Assembly: GCF_037892195.1 (NCBI RefSeq) | Contig: NZ_JATACI010000002.1 | Coordinates: forward strand, 2,976,001 to 3,040,000 | From: Yoonia sp. GPGPB17 | GTDB lineage: Bacteria; Pseudomonadota; Alphaproteobacteria; Rhodobacterales; Rhodobacteraceae | Length of the DNA stretch: 64,000 nucleotides | Direction of reading: 5' to 3' | Shown: in pieces, positions 54,201-62,973 of the stretch | How the letters are laid out: each line of letters opens with the position of its first letter | Numbering within the stretch: the stretch's first letter is position 1 | The notes under the pieces: model-generated | The model's input: only the letters and a program-made list of their open reading frames with translations | Told to the model about the DNA's origin: nothing | The model's database searches: none | Made by a program: the position numbers and the translations under genes

Positions 54201-55310
54201 ATGTACATGACCTCTGACTGCCTTTTGCCAACCCTGCCCGAGCGTCTTGCGCGGGCGCGCGGCGATCTTGCAATGGGTCTGCCCTGCTTGCTGACGCATC
54301 AGGGGGACCGTGCTGTGGTTGTCGCTGTCGAGACACTGTCTCGGGCACGGTTTGATGCACTTTGCCAGCGGTTTGGAGTGCCGGAACTGATCCTGACGCC
54401 ACAAAGGGCGCAGGCGATTCTGCCTGCTGCAATGGATCTCAGCGATCCGGTGGTGCGTCTGCAACCACCCGCAGCTGCGGGTCTGGAGTGGTTTAAAGAC
54501 CTGTCCGATACGCAGTTTGATGCGGGCCGCCGCCTTGCGGGGCCTTTGCATATGATCCGCACAGTACAGACGCCTTTGCACCGCCTGTCGATCAAGCTGG
54601 TCAAAATGGCCGAACTCTTGCCAGCGGTCGCGATGTTCAACGTGGCGGCAGATGCCCGTCTGGATGATCTGTCCTTGGCGTCGCTCATCGCGGATGAAGC
54701 GTTGGAGGCTCTGCTGATGCCGCCTGTGCTGGCGCAGGTCTCTGCTGCGGCGCTGCCGTTAGAGGCCCATGACTTGGGCCGCCTGCATATCTTCCGCGAT
54801 CCTGATGGAACGAAAGAGCACTATGCAATCGAGATTGGCACACCTGATCGGGAGCAGCCCGTTCTCTCACGCGTCCATTCAGCGTGTTTCACCGGAGACG
54901 TGCTGGGCAGCCTAAAATGCGATTGTGGGCCTCAGTTGCGCGCGGCGATGGCCCGGATGGGGCAGGAAGGGGCCGGTGTGTTGCTGTACCTCAATCAGGA
55001 AGGGCGCGGCATCGGGCTGGCCAATAAGATGCGGGTCTATGATTTACAGTCGCAGGGTCTTGATACGGTCGAGGCGAACCACCGTCTGGGCTATGACGAC
55101 GATGAGCGTGATTTCCGTGTGGCCGCAGTGATGCTGCGCACGCTGGGCTTTTCCGCAATCCGGCTTTTGACGAACAATCCAGCGAAGGTGCAGACCTTTC
55201 AAAACAGCGACATCACCGTGGTTGAGCGGCTGCCGCTGCGCGTTGGGCGTAACCAGCACAACCACGACTATCTGTCTGTGAAGGCTTTGAAATCGGGTCA
55301 TAGCCTATGA
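54201..55310 (+). CDS. ribA: GTP cyclohydrolase II with divergent N-terminal RibB-like half
   Basis: A 369-residue protein. The C-terminal half is GTP cyclohydrolase II: VHSACFTGDVLGSLKCDCG supplies the three zinc cysteines, and YLNQEGRGIGLANKMRVYDLQ, DTVEANHRLGYDDDERDF and LLTNNPAKV are the family motifs. The N-terminal half resembles a degenerate DHBP synthase domain. It converts GTP to the pyrimidine precursor of riboflavin and related compounds, so the cluster starts from GTP. The stop overlaps the dehydrogenase start by four bases. Confidence 0.92.
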   Translation: MYMTSDCLLPTLPERLARARGDLAMGLPCLLTHQGDRAVVVAVETLSRARFDALCQRFGVPELILTPQRAQAILPAAMDLSDPVVRLQPPAAAGLEWFKDLSDTQFDAGRRLAGPLHMIRTVQTPLHRLSIKLVKMAELLPAVAMFNVAADARLDDLSLASLIADEALEALLMPPVLAQVSAAALPLEAHDLGRLHIFRDPDGTKEHYAIEIGTPDREQPVLSRVHSACFTGDVLGSLKCDCGPQLRAAMARMGQEGAGVLLYLNQEGRGIGLANKMRVYDLQSQGLDTVEANHRLGYDDDERDFRVAAVMLRTLGFSAIRLLTNNPAKVQTFQNSDITVVERLPLRVGRNQHNHDYLSVKALKSGHSL

Positions 55311-56269
55311 CGGTCGCGGCTGCGTTATGGATCACTGCTGCACAAGAGGCGGCGCTTTGCGACACGGTGTATCATGTCGGTGAGGGTCAGTTGGACATAA
55401 AGACGCAGTTCACTGGGATCAGCCGCGGGACAGAGCGCCTTATCTTTAACGGTCAGGTGCCGGTGTCAGAGCATGACAACATGCGCGCCCCGTTTCAGGA
55501 GGGGGATTTCACCTTTCCCGTGAAGTATGGCTATGCCGCCGTGGGCAAGGTGCAAAACGGTGACCGTCGGGGCGAGGTCGTGTTCAGCCTCTTTCCGCAT
55601 CAGACCAGTTTTGCGGTACCCGCCGCGATGGCTTTGCCAGTGCCAAACAACGTGCCTGCCGCCCGCGCGATACTGGCGGCAAACATGGAAACGGCGGTGA
55701 ATATCACTTGGGATGCCGGGATCAGCGTGGGCGACCGTGTTGTCGTGATCGGTGCGGGCGTTGTTGGTGCTTTGGTGGGCTACCTTGCAGCGCAAGTGCC
55801 GGGGGCCGAAGTGACCTTGGTAGACATAGCGCCAAGCCGCGCGGCACTGGCCGACACTCTCGGCTGCGACTTCGCGACCCCTGATGACGCCCCGGCAGAG
55901 GCTGATGTGGTGGTCCACGCATCGGCCAATCCCGTTGGTCTGTCATTGGCGATTGCATTAGCAGGAACCGAGGCTCGCGTTATTGAGGCGAGTTGGTATG
56001 GCGCGCAAAGCGTCGAAATCCCGCTCGGTGGTCGGTTTCATCAGCGACGGTTACAGATTGTCAGCTCACAAGTCGGCCGCGTGCCTGCGCGGCAGGCTCC
56101 GCGCTGGGATTATAGCCGCAGATTGGCGAAAGCGCTGGCGTTGTTGAATGACCCGGTGCTGGATGCGCTGATATCGGGAGAAACGGCATTTGGAGACTTG
56201 CCAGGCGTGTATGGTCGGGTCCTGCGCGATCCGTCCACATTGTGTCACCGGGTGCGCTATGAAGGATAA
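55307..56269 (+). CDS. MDR-family zinc-less dehydrogenase
   Basis: A 320-residue medium-chain dehydrogenase/reductase. The GroES-like N-terminus has FTGISRGTERLIFNGQVP and lacks the usual structural zinc cysteines; the Rossmann motif VVIGAGVVGALVGYLAAQ is near residue 147. BchC-like and quinone-type oxidoreductases show the same arrangement. It overlaps ribA and IMPase on either side, which ties it to the same operon. The substrate is unknown. Confidence 0.82.
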   Translation: MTVAAALWITAAQEAALCDTVYHVGEGQLDIKTQFTGISRGTERLIFNGQVPVSEHDNMRAPFQEGDFTFPVKYGYAAVGKVQNGDRRGEVVFSLFPHQTSFAVPAAMALPVPNNVPAARAILAANMETAVNITWDAGISVGDRVVVIGAGVVGALVGYLAAQVPGAEVTLVDIAPSRAALADTLGCDFATPDDAPAEADVVVHASANPVGLSLAIALAGTEARVIEASWYGAQSVEIPLGGRFHQRRLQIVSSQVGRVPARQAPRWDYSRRLAKALALLNDPVLDALISGETAFGDLPGVYGRVLRDPSTLCHRVRYEG

Positions 56270-57086
56270 TGCCCGGCGGCATTTGCCCGCAACCGCGTCA
56301 AAGACGCTTTGCGCCATGGCTGAGGGGGCGCTTTTGGCGGGGCATGACCTGATGGCGGCATCAGAGCAATTGAAGGGGCTTACGGTTACCGAAAAGACTG
56401 CGGGTGACTTCGTCAGCGAGGCAGATGTGCGGGCGGAAAATGTGATCTTTGATCACTTGATGCGGCGCCATCCAAGATACGGCTGGCTGGGTGAGGAAAC
56501 GGCAGAGCGGATCAGTCAAGAAGATGGGTTGCGCTGGATCGTCGATCCGCTGGATGGCACCACGAATTTTCTCAAAGGGTTGCCGCATTGGGCTGTATCC
56601 ATTGCTCTGTTTCGGGGGAACGATCCATTGGCAGGACTCATCTATGATCCCGTGAAGGGCGAGATGTTTTGTGCGGAAAAAGGGGCAGGGGCTTACCTGA
56701 ACGGGCGGGCGATCACCGTGAGTAAGGCGGTACAGATGAGCGCAGCCCTCGTCGCTTCGGGCATCCCGGCGGGTGGACGGACGACCTACCTGCCGCATAG
56801 CCTGGAAGACTTGGAGCGGCTGATGCCGCAAACAGCAGGGCTGCGGCGCTGGGGTGCGGCGGCGCTTGATCTGGCCTATGTCGCAGCGGGTCGGTTTGAC
56901 GCCTATTGGGAACGCAATCTGGGGCCATGGGATGTCGCGGCTGGCATGTTGATCGTGGAGGAAGCAGGCGGCCAGTTTAGCCCCTTGTGGGCGGATCGTC
57001 CGGTGCTAACGTCGGGGTCGTTTCTGGCCAGTAACGGGGCTTTGCATGACGTAGTAGAGGCGGCCTTGAACCTGAAACACGTCTAG
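56259..57086 (+). CDS. inositol monophosphatase family protein
   Basis: A 275-residue IMPase-family phosphatase from ATG 56259 (MKDNARRHLPATASKTL), overlapping the dehydrogenase by 11 bases. Motif A is WIVDPLDGTTNFLKGLPHW near residue 90 and motif B is GPWDVAAGMLIVEEAGG near 218; GEETAE provides the first metal Glu. Relatives dephosphorylate inositol-1-P, histidinol-P, or PAP. In this cluster it could remove a phosphate from the pterin/flavin intermediate or act independently. Confidence 0.88.
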   Translation: MKDNARRHLPATASKTLCAMAEGALLAGHDLMAASEQLKGLTVTEKTAGDFVSEADVRAENVIFDHLMRRHPRYGWLGEETAERISQEDGLRWIVDPLDGTTNFLKGLPHWAVSIALFRGNDPLAGLIYDPVKGEMFCAEKGAGAYLNGRAITVSKAVQMSAALVASGIPAGGRTTYLPHSLEDLERLMPQTAGLRRWGAAALDLAYVAAGRFDAYWERNLGPWDVAAGMLIVEEAGGQFSPLWADRPVLTSGSFLASNGALHDVVEAALNLKHV

Positions 57087-57109
57087 GTGTCCGAAGGCGC
57101 GGGTAGCCG

Positions 57110-57619
57110 CTACTCCGCCGCCATTCTTGCAAGTTTTGTGACCGTATTGATGTTGCGCATGGTGCCTTCGGCCATGGCGGGCAACTGCAGTTTTGACCGC
57201 CCCATACCTGAGGGGTAGTGTATAAAGATCTCTCGCTGCCCAAGTGCGATTTGTTCGTCGGCCTGCCCTTTCATCGCAACCATTGTATCGCCTAGCGGAG
57301 GCGCGTTGAGAAACAGAACGCTCACTTTGCTTGGTTCGGCGTCTGTGAACGGGTTTTGCGCCAGCACTTCGCGCATCTGATGGCCCGTGCGCAGGATAAC
57401 ACCGACCGGTTTACCGGCATAATCCGCCAGTCGCGATTCAAGCGCCTGTCTGACGGCAGGCAAATCATCGGCCGACGAAAACACCATATTTCCAGACTGG
57501 ATGTATGTGCGCACGTTTGCAAAGCCAGTGGCCTGAGCCATTGCACGCAGTTCTGCCATCGGGAGTTTTCCTGTTCCCCCAACGTTCACCGCTCGTAGTA
57601 GGGCTATGATCGTTTGCAT
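57110..57619 (-). CDS. DUF1697 family protein
   Basis: A 169-residue protein with the DUF1697 layout: MQTIIALLRAVNVGGTGKLPMAELR at the start, TYIQSGNMVFSSAD in the middle and AMAEGTMRNINTVTKLARMA at the end. Function of the family is unknown. It is convergent with the IMPase gene and separate from the cluster. Confidence 0.88.
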   Translation of the reverse strand: MQTIIALLRAVNVGGTGKLPMAELRAMAQATGFANVRTYIQSGNMVFSSADDLPAVRQALESRLADYAGKPVGVILRTGHQMREVLAQNPFTDAEPSKVSVLFLNAPPLGDTMVAMKGQADEQIALGQREIFIHYPSGMGRSKLQLPAMAEGTMRNINTVTKLARMAAE

Positions 57620-57678
57620 ATGTTCACTCTATGAGCCACCCTCATTGCCGACAATCATCAGCGCAGAGATGCGACGGT

Positions 57679-58245
57679 TTACTTGCGTCGCGCAGGCAGC
57701 ATCCGGAAGAGTAAGCCGTCTTTCATAAACAGCTGATGCCGCAGCACGATAAACAGGTGTCCTGCCACTGCTGCTGCCAACACATATCCCGCGTAGATAT
57801 GGATCCATTTGCCATAAAACGCGAGCGTTTCGGACTTGCCAATGGGGTCCGGCAGTTTGTATTCACCAAAAAGCAACACACCAAACCCGCCAGCCATCAC
57901 GTAAATATATCCAGTGACAGGCATGACGAACATTGCCAGATAAAGCACCTGTTCAAGGCGGTGAATGACCTTCTTCTCACCCCCAGAAAGGGTTGGGGCC
58001 CAGCCTGGTAGCCGCCCAATATAGCGGTTGAGCAGGCGGAACACGGCGATTGCAAGCGCAACCAGACCAATGGACTTATGCCAGTTATAATAGTCGTTCT
58101 GGCCCAACCCGGCAACGGTATCACCACGCTCCATGCCCGTCATGATGTTGCCGCTGACGTACTGCCAGGCAAAGAGCACAACAATGATCCAGTGAAAAAG
58201 TTTGGTAAAAGCGCCATAGCTGTCGCTGGTATTTTGCAAAGGCAT
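57679..58245 (-). CDS. cytochrome b561, second copy
   Basis: A 188-residue four-helix protein: FTKLFHWIIVVLFAWQYV, NWHKSIGLVALAIAVFRLL, VLYLAMFVMPVTGYIYVMAG and IHIYAGYVLAAAVAGHLFIVLRH, each pair supplying heme-ligand histidines. It is intact, unlike the copy at 47668. It presumably carries electrons across the inner membrane from ubiquinol. Upstream on its strand lies a gene-free interval. Confidence 0.88.
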   Translation of the reverse strand: MPLQNTSDSYGAFTKLFHWIIVVLFAWQYVSGNIMTGMERGDTVAGLGQNDYYNWHKSIGLVALAIAVFRLLNRYIGRLPGWAPTLSGGEKKVIHRLEQVLYLAMFVMPVTGYIYVMAGGFGVLLFGEYKLPDPIGKSETLAFYGKWIHIYAGYVLAAAVAGHLFIVLRHQLFMKDGLLFRMLPARRK

Positions 58246-58628
58246 CTTCGGTCCAATTCAAACAGTTCTATTTTGTTGGAAGCCTAGGGGAACACTAAGC
58301 TGAAATCTATGGCCTGTGGCCCCGTGCAATGGAAAACGGGGCAAGAAGCACAAAGTCTGCACCCAAGCAAAACGCTGTTTTGCAACACGGGACACTGCCG
58401 CCTCTTTGACTGAGTTCTGGAATAAACTGGTCACCATGCGCGTACTTCTGTTTGAAGGCGTTCGAACCGTGCCGCGCTGAACTGGAGATGCACATGACGA
58501 TTGGCCCCGTGTTGGCAGAGCTTCCAAAACATAATCCCACAAGCGTTGGCGATAGGGCGCACCTCTTGTCGCTACTCTGCCAGCGATGGTAAGCAATCAT
58601 GCGGGTTCACCAATCAGGAGAGCAGATC
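58246..58628 (+). other. intergenic region before the guanylyltransferase gene
   Basis: About 380 bases. I see no recognisable gene on either strand; the longest frames have no family features. The promoter of the cytochrome b561 on one side and of the guanylyltransferase on the other should be here. CAGGAGAG at 58615-58622 is the ribosome binding site for the gene at 58629. Confidence 0.4.
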
Positions 58629-60056
58629 ATGCCCCACTCATCAGATGACATTCTGCCCGTGATCTTGGCCGGTGGCTCTGGCACGCGCCTGTGGCCTCTG
58701 TCGCGCAAACACTATGCCAAACAGTACCTCAGCCTTGATGGTGAAACGACCCTGTTGCAGGCAACGGTGGCCCGTATTGCGGGGTTAGACTGTGCCGATC
58801 CATTGGTGATCTGCAATGAAGAGACGCGGTTTCTGGCGGCCGAGCAAATGCGTCAGGTCGGTAAGGACGGCACGCTGATCTTGCTGGAACCTGCCGGGCG
58901 CAATACCGCCCCTGCGATTGCACTGGCTGCCTTCCAGGCGCAGGCTGACGGGAATGATCCGGTTATGCTGGTTATGCCTGCCGATCACAAGATGCGTGCT
59001 CCTGACGTCTTTGCTGATGCCGTCCGCACCGCCACGCCGCATGCGCAGGCGGGGCAACTGGTGACTTTTGGGATCAGCCCTTCATATGCAGAAACCGGCT
59101 ACGGCTACATCCGCACCGGCGACAAGGTCGGGCGAGGGCCAGCGCTGAGTGTGGACGCCTTTGTTGAGAAGCCGGATGCAGACACGGCAGAACTATATCT
59201 CAAGGCAGGCGGGTACTTATGGAACAGCGGGATATTCCTATTTCGGGCCAGTCGCTATCTGGCCGCGTTGGAGGCCCATCGCCCCGATGTTCTGACTGCG
59301 TGTCGTGCTGCTTTTGCGGGCAAGGTGGGTGATCTGGATTTCCTGCGCTTTGACACCGAAGCGTTTTTGGCCTGCCCGGATGTATCGATTGACTACGCTG
59401 TGATGGAGCGCACAAACGATGCCGTCGTAATCCCCATTGACCCTGGATGGAGCGACATCGGATCCTGGGCGGCGCTTTGGGCCGCGTCAGAACGGGACGC
59501 GGACGGCAATTGCGAAATCGGCGACGTGCTGAGCTTGCATGGTTCAGGCAACTATATCAACGCGGGCAGCCGCCTTGTGACAGCGGTCGGTTTACAGAAC
59601 ATGGTCGTAGTGGAAACCAAAGACGCCGTTTTCGTCGCACCCAAGGACCGGGTATCAGAGATCACGGATTTGATTGCCCGCATGACCGCAGACGGTAGGC
59701 CGGAGTTGGACCATCACCGCGTCGTTTACCGCCCGTGGGGGATGTATGACAGTGTCGATGTGGGCGAGCGCTATCAGGTCAAGCGGATCACGGTGAACCC
59801 TGGCGCCAAGCTATCGCTGCAAAAACATCATCACCGCGCCGAGCATTGGATCGTGGTGCGCGGTTGCGCGAAAGTGACTCGTGGCGACGAAACACTGGTG
59901 CTATCCGAGAACCAATCGACGTATATTCCGCTGGGCGAGGTCCACGCGCTGGAAAATCCCGGCAAAATCCCGTTGGAGCTAATCGAGGTTCAGTCAGGCA
60001 GCTATCTGGGCGAAGACGATATCGTGCGGTTTGAGGATAAATACGGTCGCGCATAG
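58629..60056 (+). CDS. cpsB: mannose-1-phosphate guanylyltransferase/mannose-6-phosphate isomerase
   Basis: A 475-residue bifunctional enzyme of the CpsB/ManC/AlgA type. The N-terminal nucleotidyltransferase has VILAGGSGTRLWPLSRKHYAKQYL and FVEKPDADTAELYL; the C-terminal cupin isomerase part has RPWGMYDSVDVGERYQVKRI and LSLQKHHHRAEHWIVV. It makes GDP-mannose for polysaccharide or lipid glycosylation. It starts at ATG 58629 behind CAGGAGAG; an earlier ATG at 58599 lacks a proper ribosome binding site. It stands alone. Confidence 0.92.
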   Translation: MPHSSDDILPVILAGGSGTRLWPLSRKHYAKQYLSLDGETTLLQATVARIAGLDCADPLVICNEETRFLAAEQMRQVGKDGTLILLEPAGRNTAPAIALAAFQAQADGNDPVMLVMPADHKMRAPDVFADAVRTATPHAQAGQLVTFGISPSYAETGYGYIRTGDKVGRGPALSVDAFVEKPDADTAELYLKAGGYLWNSGIFLFRASRYLAALEAHRPDVLTACRAAFAGKVGDLDFLRFDTEAFLACPDVSIDYAVMERTNDAVVIPIDPGWSDIGSWAALWAASERDADGNCEIGDVLSLHGSGNYINAGSRLVTAVGLQNMVVVETKDAVFVAPKDRVSEITDLIARMTADGRPELDHHRVVYRPWGMYDSVDVGERYQVKRITVNPGAKLSLQKHHHRAEHWIVVRGCAKVTRGDETLVLSENQSTYIPLGEVHALENPGKIPLELIEVQSGSYLGEDDIVRFEDKYGRA

Positions 60057-60064
60057 AACGCTGT

Positions 60065-60298
60065 TTACTCTGCGCCATTTCTTTCATCGAACAACTTCAG
60101 CAGATAAATCGTTTCATTGCGGTCAAAGCCATACCATTGCGCGCGTATGACCAGAAATAGGTGGTCGCGTTGGCGTTTGCTGAAAATGCGGTGCTTCCGG
60201 GGCAGAGTGCCTGCAGTCTGATTGTGATGGCGAAATAGCCAGATCATCAGATTGCAGGTGTCGCCCAAGCGTTGGATCGTTGGAGTAAAATAGGTCAT
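60065..60298 (-). CDS. hypothetical small protein, 77 residues
   Basis: A 77-residue basic protein from ATG 60298 (MTYFTPTIQRLGDTCNLMIW), convergent with the guanylyltransferase gene and nine bases from its stop. It is rich in His and Arg (LFRHHNQTAG, RKHRIFSKRQRDHLF) and soluble. No family is recognised and no clear ribosome binding site is present, so confidence is modest. Confidence 0.4.
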   Translation of the reverse strand: MTYFTPTIQRLGDTCNLMIWLFRHHNQTAGTLPRKHRIFSKRQRDHLFLVIRAQWYGFDRNETIYLLKLFDERNGAE

Positions 60299-60355
60299 CT
60301 TACAGCTGTCCTATAGTCTTTGGGTCAATTCTTTCATATGAATGCGGCGGTGGGT

Positions 60356-60865
60356 TCAGCACCAGTCGTGGACGGAAAATACACTTTTGCGCCCCTCGGT
60401 TTCCGCGATCTGAATGCACACGGCATCACCGGATTGCAGATCCCCGAGCATTGATTTGCGCAGGATTGCGATGCCCACAAAGATATCTTCCGCGCTGCCA
60501 AAGGCGTTCACGAACCCATATCCTTTGCTGGGATCAAACCATTTGACCCGCGCAGGTACGCGTTCTTCAAAAATGATGTCGGGTTGTGCCTGAGGGTCTT
60601 GGATCATGCCTGCGGGTGGCGGGGCGATGGCGAAGATCTCGACAATCTTGAAGCCGTTTTTCGTGCCTTGATAAGCGAATTCTACGGTAGACCCTTCGGC
60701 AATGCTTGTGCGACCAAAACTGTGCAGAATATTCTGGTGCAAAAGAAAGTCGGCTTCAAACCCGTCGATGACAACAAAGCCGAAGCCGCGGTTTGCATCG
60801 AACCATTTGACCGTTCCCTTTCGGGGTTCTGTTGGGCTGACTTGAAGTATGGCGAGGTCGTTCAT
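60356..60865 (-). CDS. double cold-shock-domain protein
   Basis: A 169-residue protein containing two cold-shock domains. The first, at about residues 16-77, has KGTVKWFDANRGFGFVVID with the RNP1 motif RGFGFV and the RNP2-like DFLLHQ. The second, at about 103-165, has VKWFDPSKGYGFVN (RNP1 KGYGFV) and DIFVGI as RNP2. The RNP2 motifs deviate from the usual VFVHxS. Such fused CSD proteins, typical in Rhodobacteraceae and Rhizobiales, bind single-stranded nucleic acid. The upstream region (60866-61148) is gene-free. Confidence 0.88.
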   Translation of the reverse strand: MNDLAILQVSPTEPRKGTVKWFDANRGFGFVVIDGFEADFLLHQNILHSFGRTSIAEGSTVEFAYQGTKNGFKIVEIFAIAPPPAGMIQDPQAQPDIIFEERVPARVKWFDPSKGYGFVNAFGSAEDIFVGIAILRKSMLGDLQSGDAVCIQIAETEGRKSVFSVHDWC

Positions 60866-61215
60866 GTGGATGTCTCCTAGTTAACAAAAATGTTTGAAAT
60901 CACGACCCGAGGCATCGGTTCAGGGTCGCGGATAGTCACTGTGCGTGGTGGAGAGATAGGCCGCCCTTTCCCCGCGCGTCAGGCAACGAGGGGGTGAGTC
61001 ACAGGTTACAAACCTGCTTAACTGATTGAATGAAAGGGAAATAATGTCGCCGGTGCCCATGGTTTGATGTGCGTTGATCAGTGCCAGAGCAAATCATTGC
61101 GAAAGCAACCATAACGGCTACACTATCCGATAAGTTGTTCTAACCCGGTTATGTGGTTGCCGCCTTCGTAGGAGTGACATCTCGCATCTGAAGACAGCTA
61201 TACGAGTTTAAGCGG
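60866..61215. other. intergenic region, no gene seen
   Basis: About 350 bases separate the cold-shock gene from the TPR-protein gene. It presumably contains both divergent promoters and a cold-shock 5' leader. I see no long open frame, repeat or clear -35/-10 box. Confidence 0.4.
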
Positions 61216-62850
61216 ATGGATTGTGAAGAACAGATTGCAGAGTACCTCCGATGCGTCGCCGCATCAGAAGTGCTGGGCAAAAGCGAACGCCGCCTGCATC
61301 TGCTTGAGTATCTGATCCGCGCCGAACTGGGCGGTGTAGGCGAAAGCCTCAAAGCTTATGCTATCGGGATTGATGCGCTAAACAAACCTGATGACTATGA
61401 CCCAAGCATCGACAGCAGTGTGCGGGTGGAAATGGGTTAGCTGCGCACTGCGCTGATCAGTTTTGAGCGCAGCGATGCGGCCCAATGCACCCTTTCCGTC
61501 GAAATCCCGAAAGGCAGCTACCGCCCGAAGATCAGCGAACGTGCGGTCAAGGTCGCGAAAATCAGTGCACGTCCTGCCAACAAAGCCCTGCTTGCGGTTG
61601 CGGTCCTATCGGCGGGGCTGACAGTGGCGGTGTTGGCCGTTGTGTTCTTATTGCTGCCGCAACCCGAGCGGCAAACGCCCGCCACAGCCACTGGGGTCAG
61701 ATTGGCCTTGGACGGCTTTGAGGGAGAGCAGGCGTCGACCGCACAGGTCGAGGCGGCCCTGCGCGAAAGCCTCGTGCGTAATCCATCCATCGCCATTCTG
61801 TCGCAAACGACAGATGACTATGCGGAGGCTGACTTTGCGTTGCGCGGTCTGGTCAGCGACCTGAACCGCTTTGCCAAGCGGGTTGGTATTGAGCTGTTGA
61901 ATGTACCGGACGACCGCGTGATCTGGACAAAATCGATCCATGTTTCGAATATGGAAGACATCGCCCAACGGGTGTCTGATGATATGGGAGGTGAATTAAA
62001 CCTAAGGCTTCTGGGTGCAGCCAGAGAGTTTTTGGAAGGTCGCGATCCCGAAAACCTCACAGCTCAGCAGCTATTTCTGATGGCAACATGGGTGCCCAAT
62101 CCGACGGCTGCGAACTCACTCGAGTGGGAAGAGCACAAAGTCGCACTGATGCAGCTTGCGCTAGAACGCGACCCCGATCTTGGCACTGCACATTCGGTGA
62201 TGGCCGAAAAACTTGCGCAACTGGCGAATTTTTATCCCCGTTACGACGTACCGGCTGTTCATGATGCTGTGTTGAACCACATTGATCTGGCGACACGGTT
62301 AGAGCCGTTTCATCCATCCGTCATGTTCAACATCGCGCAGGCTCATTGGCACGCCGGGCGCATCCGTGACAGTCATGTTGCCATGCGCCGGGTCCTTGAT
62401 CTTGATCCTGGTCATGATCTGGCCCGGTTTTTGTCGGATGTGATACCCTACACCTGTGTGGCGCCTCCGGCGTCGGTCATCGAAGGTGCTGTCAAATTTG
62501 ACAACACCTTGTCACCCAATAATCCCATTCGTTGGATCACGCTGAACTGGATTGCATGGCTCAAGATCAATGGGGGTGACGATGCCGGTGCACTAGATGC
62601 CAAAGAGCAGGCTTCGCTGATATTTGATACACCTTACTCGTTTGTTGGTCATGCGATGCTTTTGAACAAAATGGGTAGGCCAGAGGAGGCAGCGCAGGTC
62701 ATACAGCGGCAGCAATTAAGTTGGCCCGCGATTTCTGTGGCACATTTTGCCGACATCACCATGCCGCGGCTATGCAGTGAAAGCGATGAATCAGAGCAGT
62801 TACTGCGCGCCTACAATGGGCTAGTGGAGACGTTGCCCCGTTTGCCCTGA
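61216..62850 (+). CDS. membrane TPR/TolB-like protein with in-frame amber codon
   Basis: From ATG 61216 the first 74 residues match the N-terminal domain of membrane-linked TPR proteins (LLEYLIRAELGG, LKAYAIGIDALNKPDDYDPSIDSSVRVEMG). The codon after VEMG is TAG (61438-61440), where the family continues RLR; immediately afterwards LRTALISFERSDA runs on in the same frame without shift. A membrane helix follows near 61575-61650 (ALLAVAVLSAGLTVAVLAVVFLLL), then a TolB-like domain and TPR-like helices to 62850. Read through, the protein has 544 residues. The amber may be a substitution error, a real nonsense mutation or read through; the downstream part could also start within 61624. Confidence 0.75.
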
Positions 62851-62973
62851 GAGTCTGATCAACAGCAAACGCTAGTAAGAAGCATGCGACAGCACCCACG
62901 ATCAGACTGATGTATTTGAAATAGACGCCCGATTTCAGGCGGTATCTTAGCCTGTGCGCGTTATGCTGGCTGA

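Noticed and set aside
58258..58596. 112-codon minus frame in the gap between cytochrome b561 and cpsB
   Set aside because: Low-complexity Arg/Ser text and no ribosome binding site; no support beyond an open frame.
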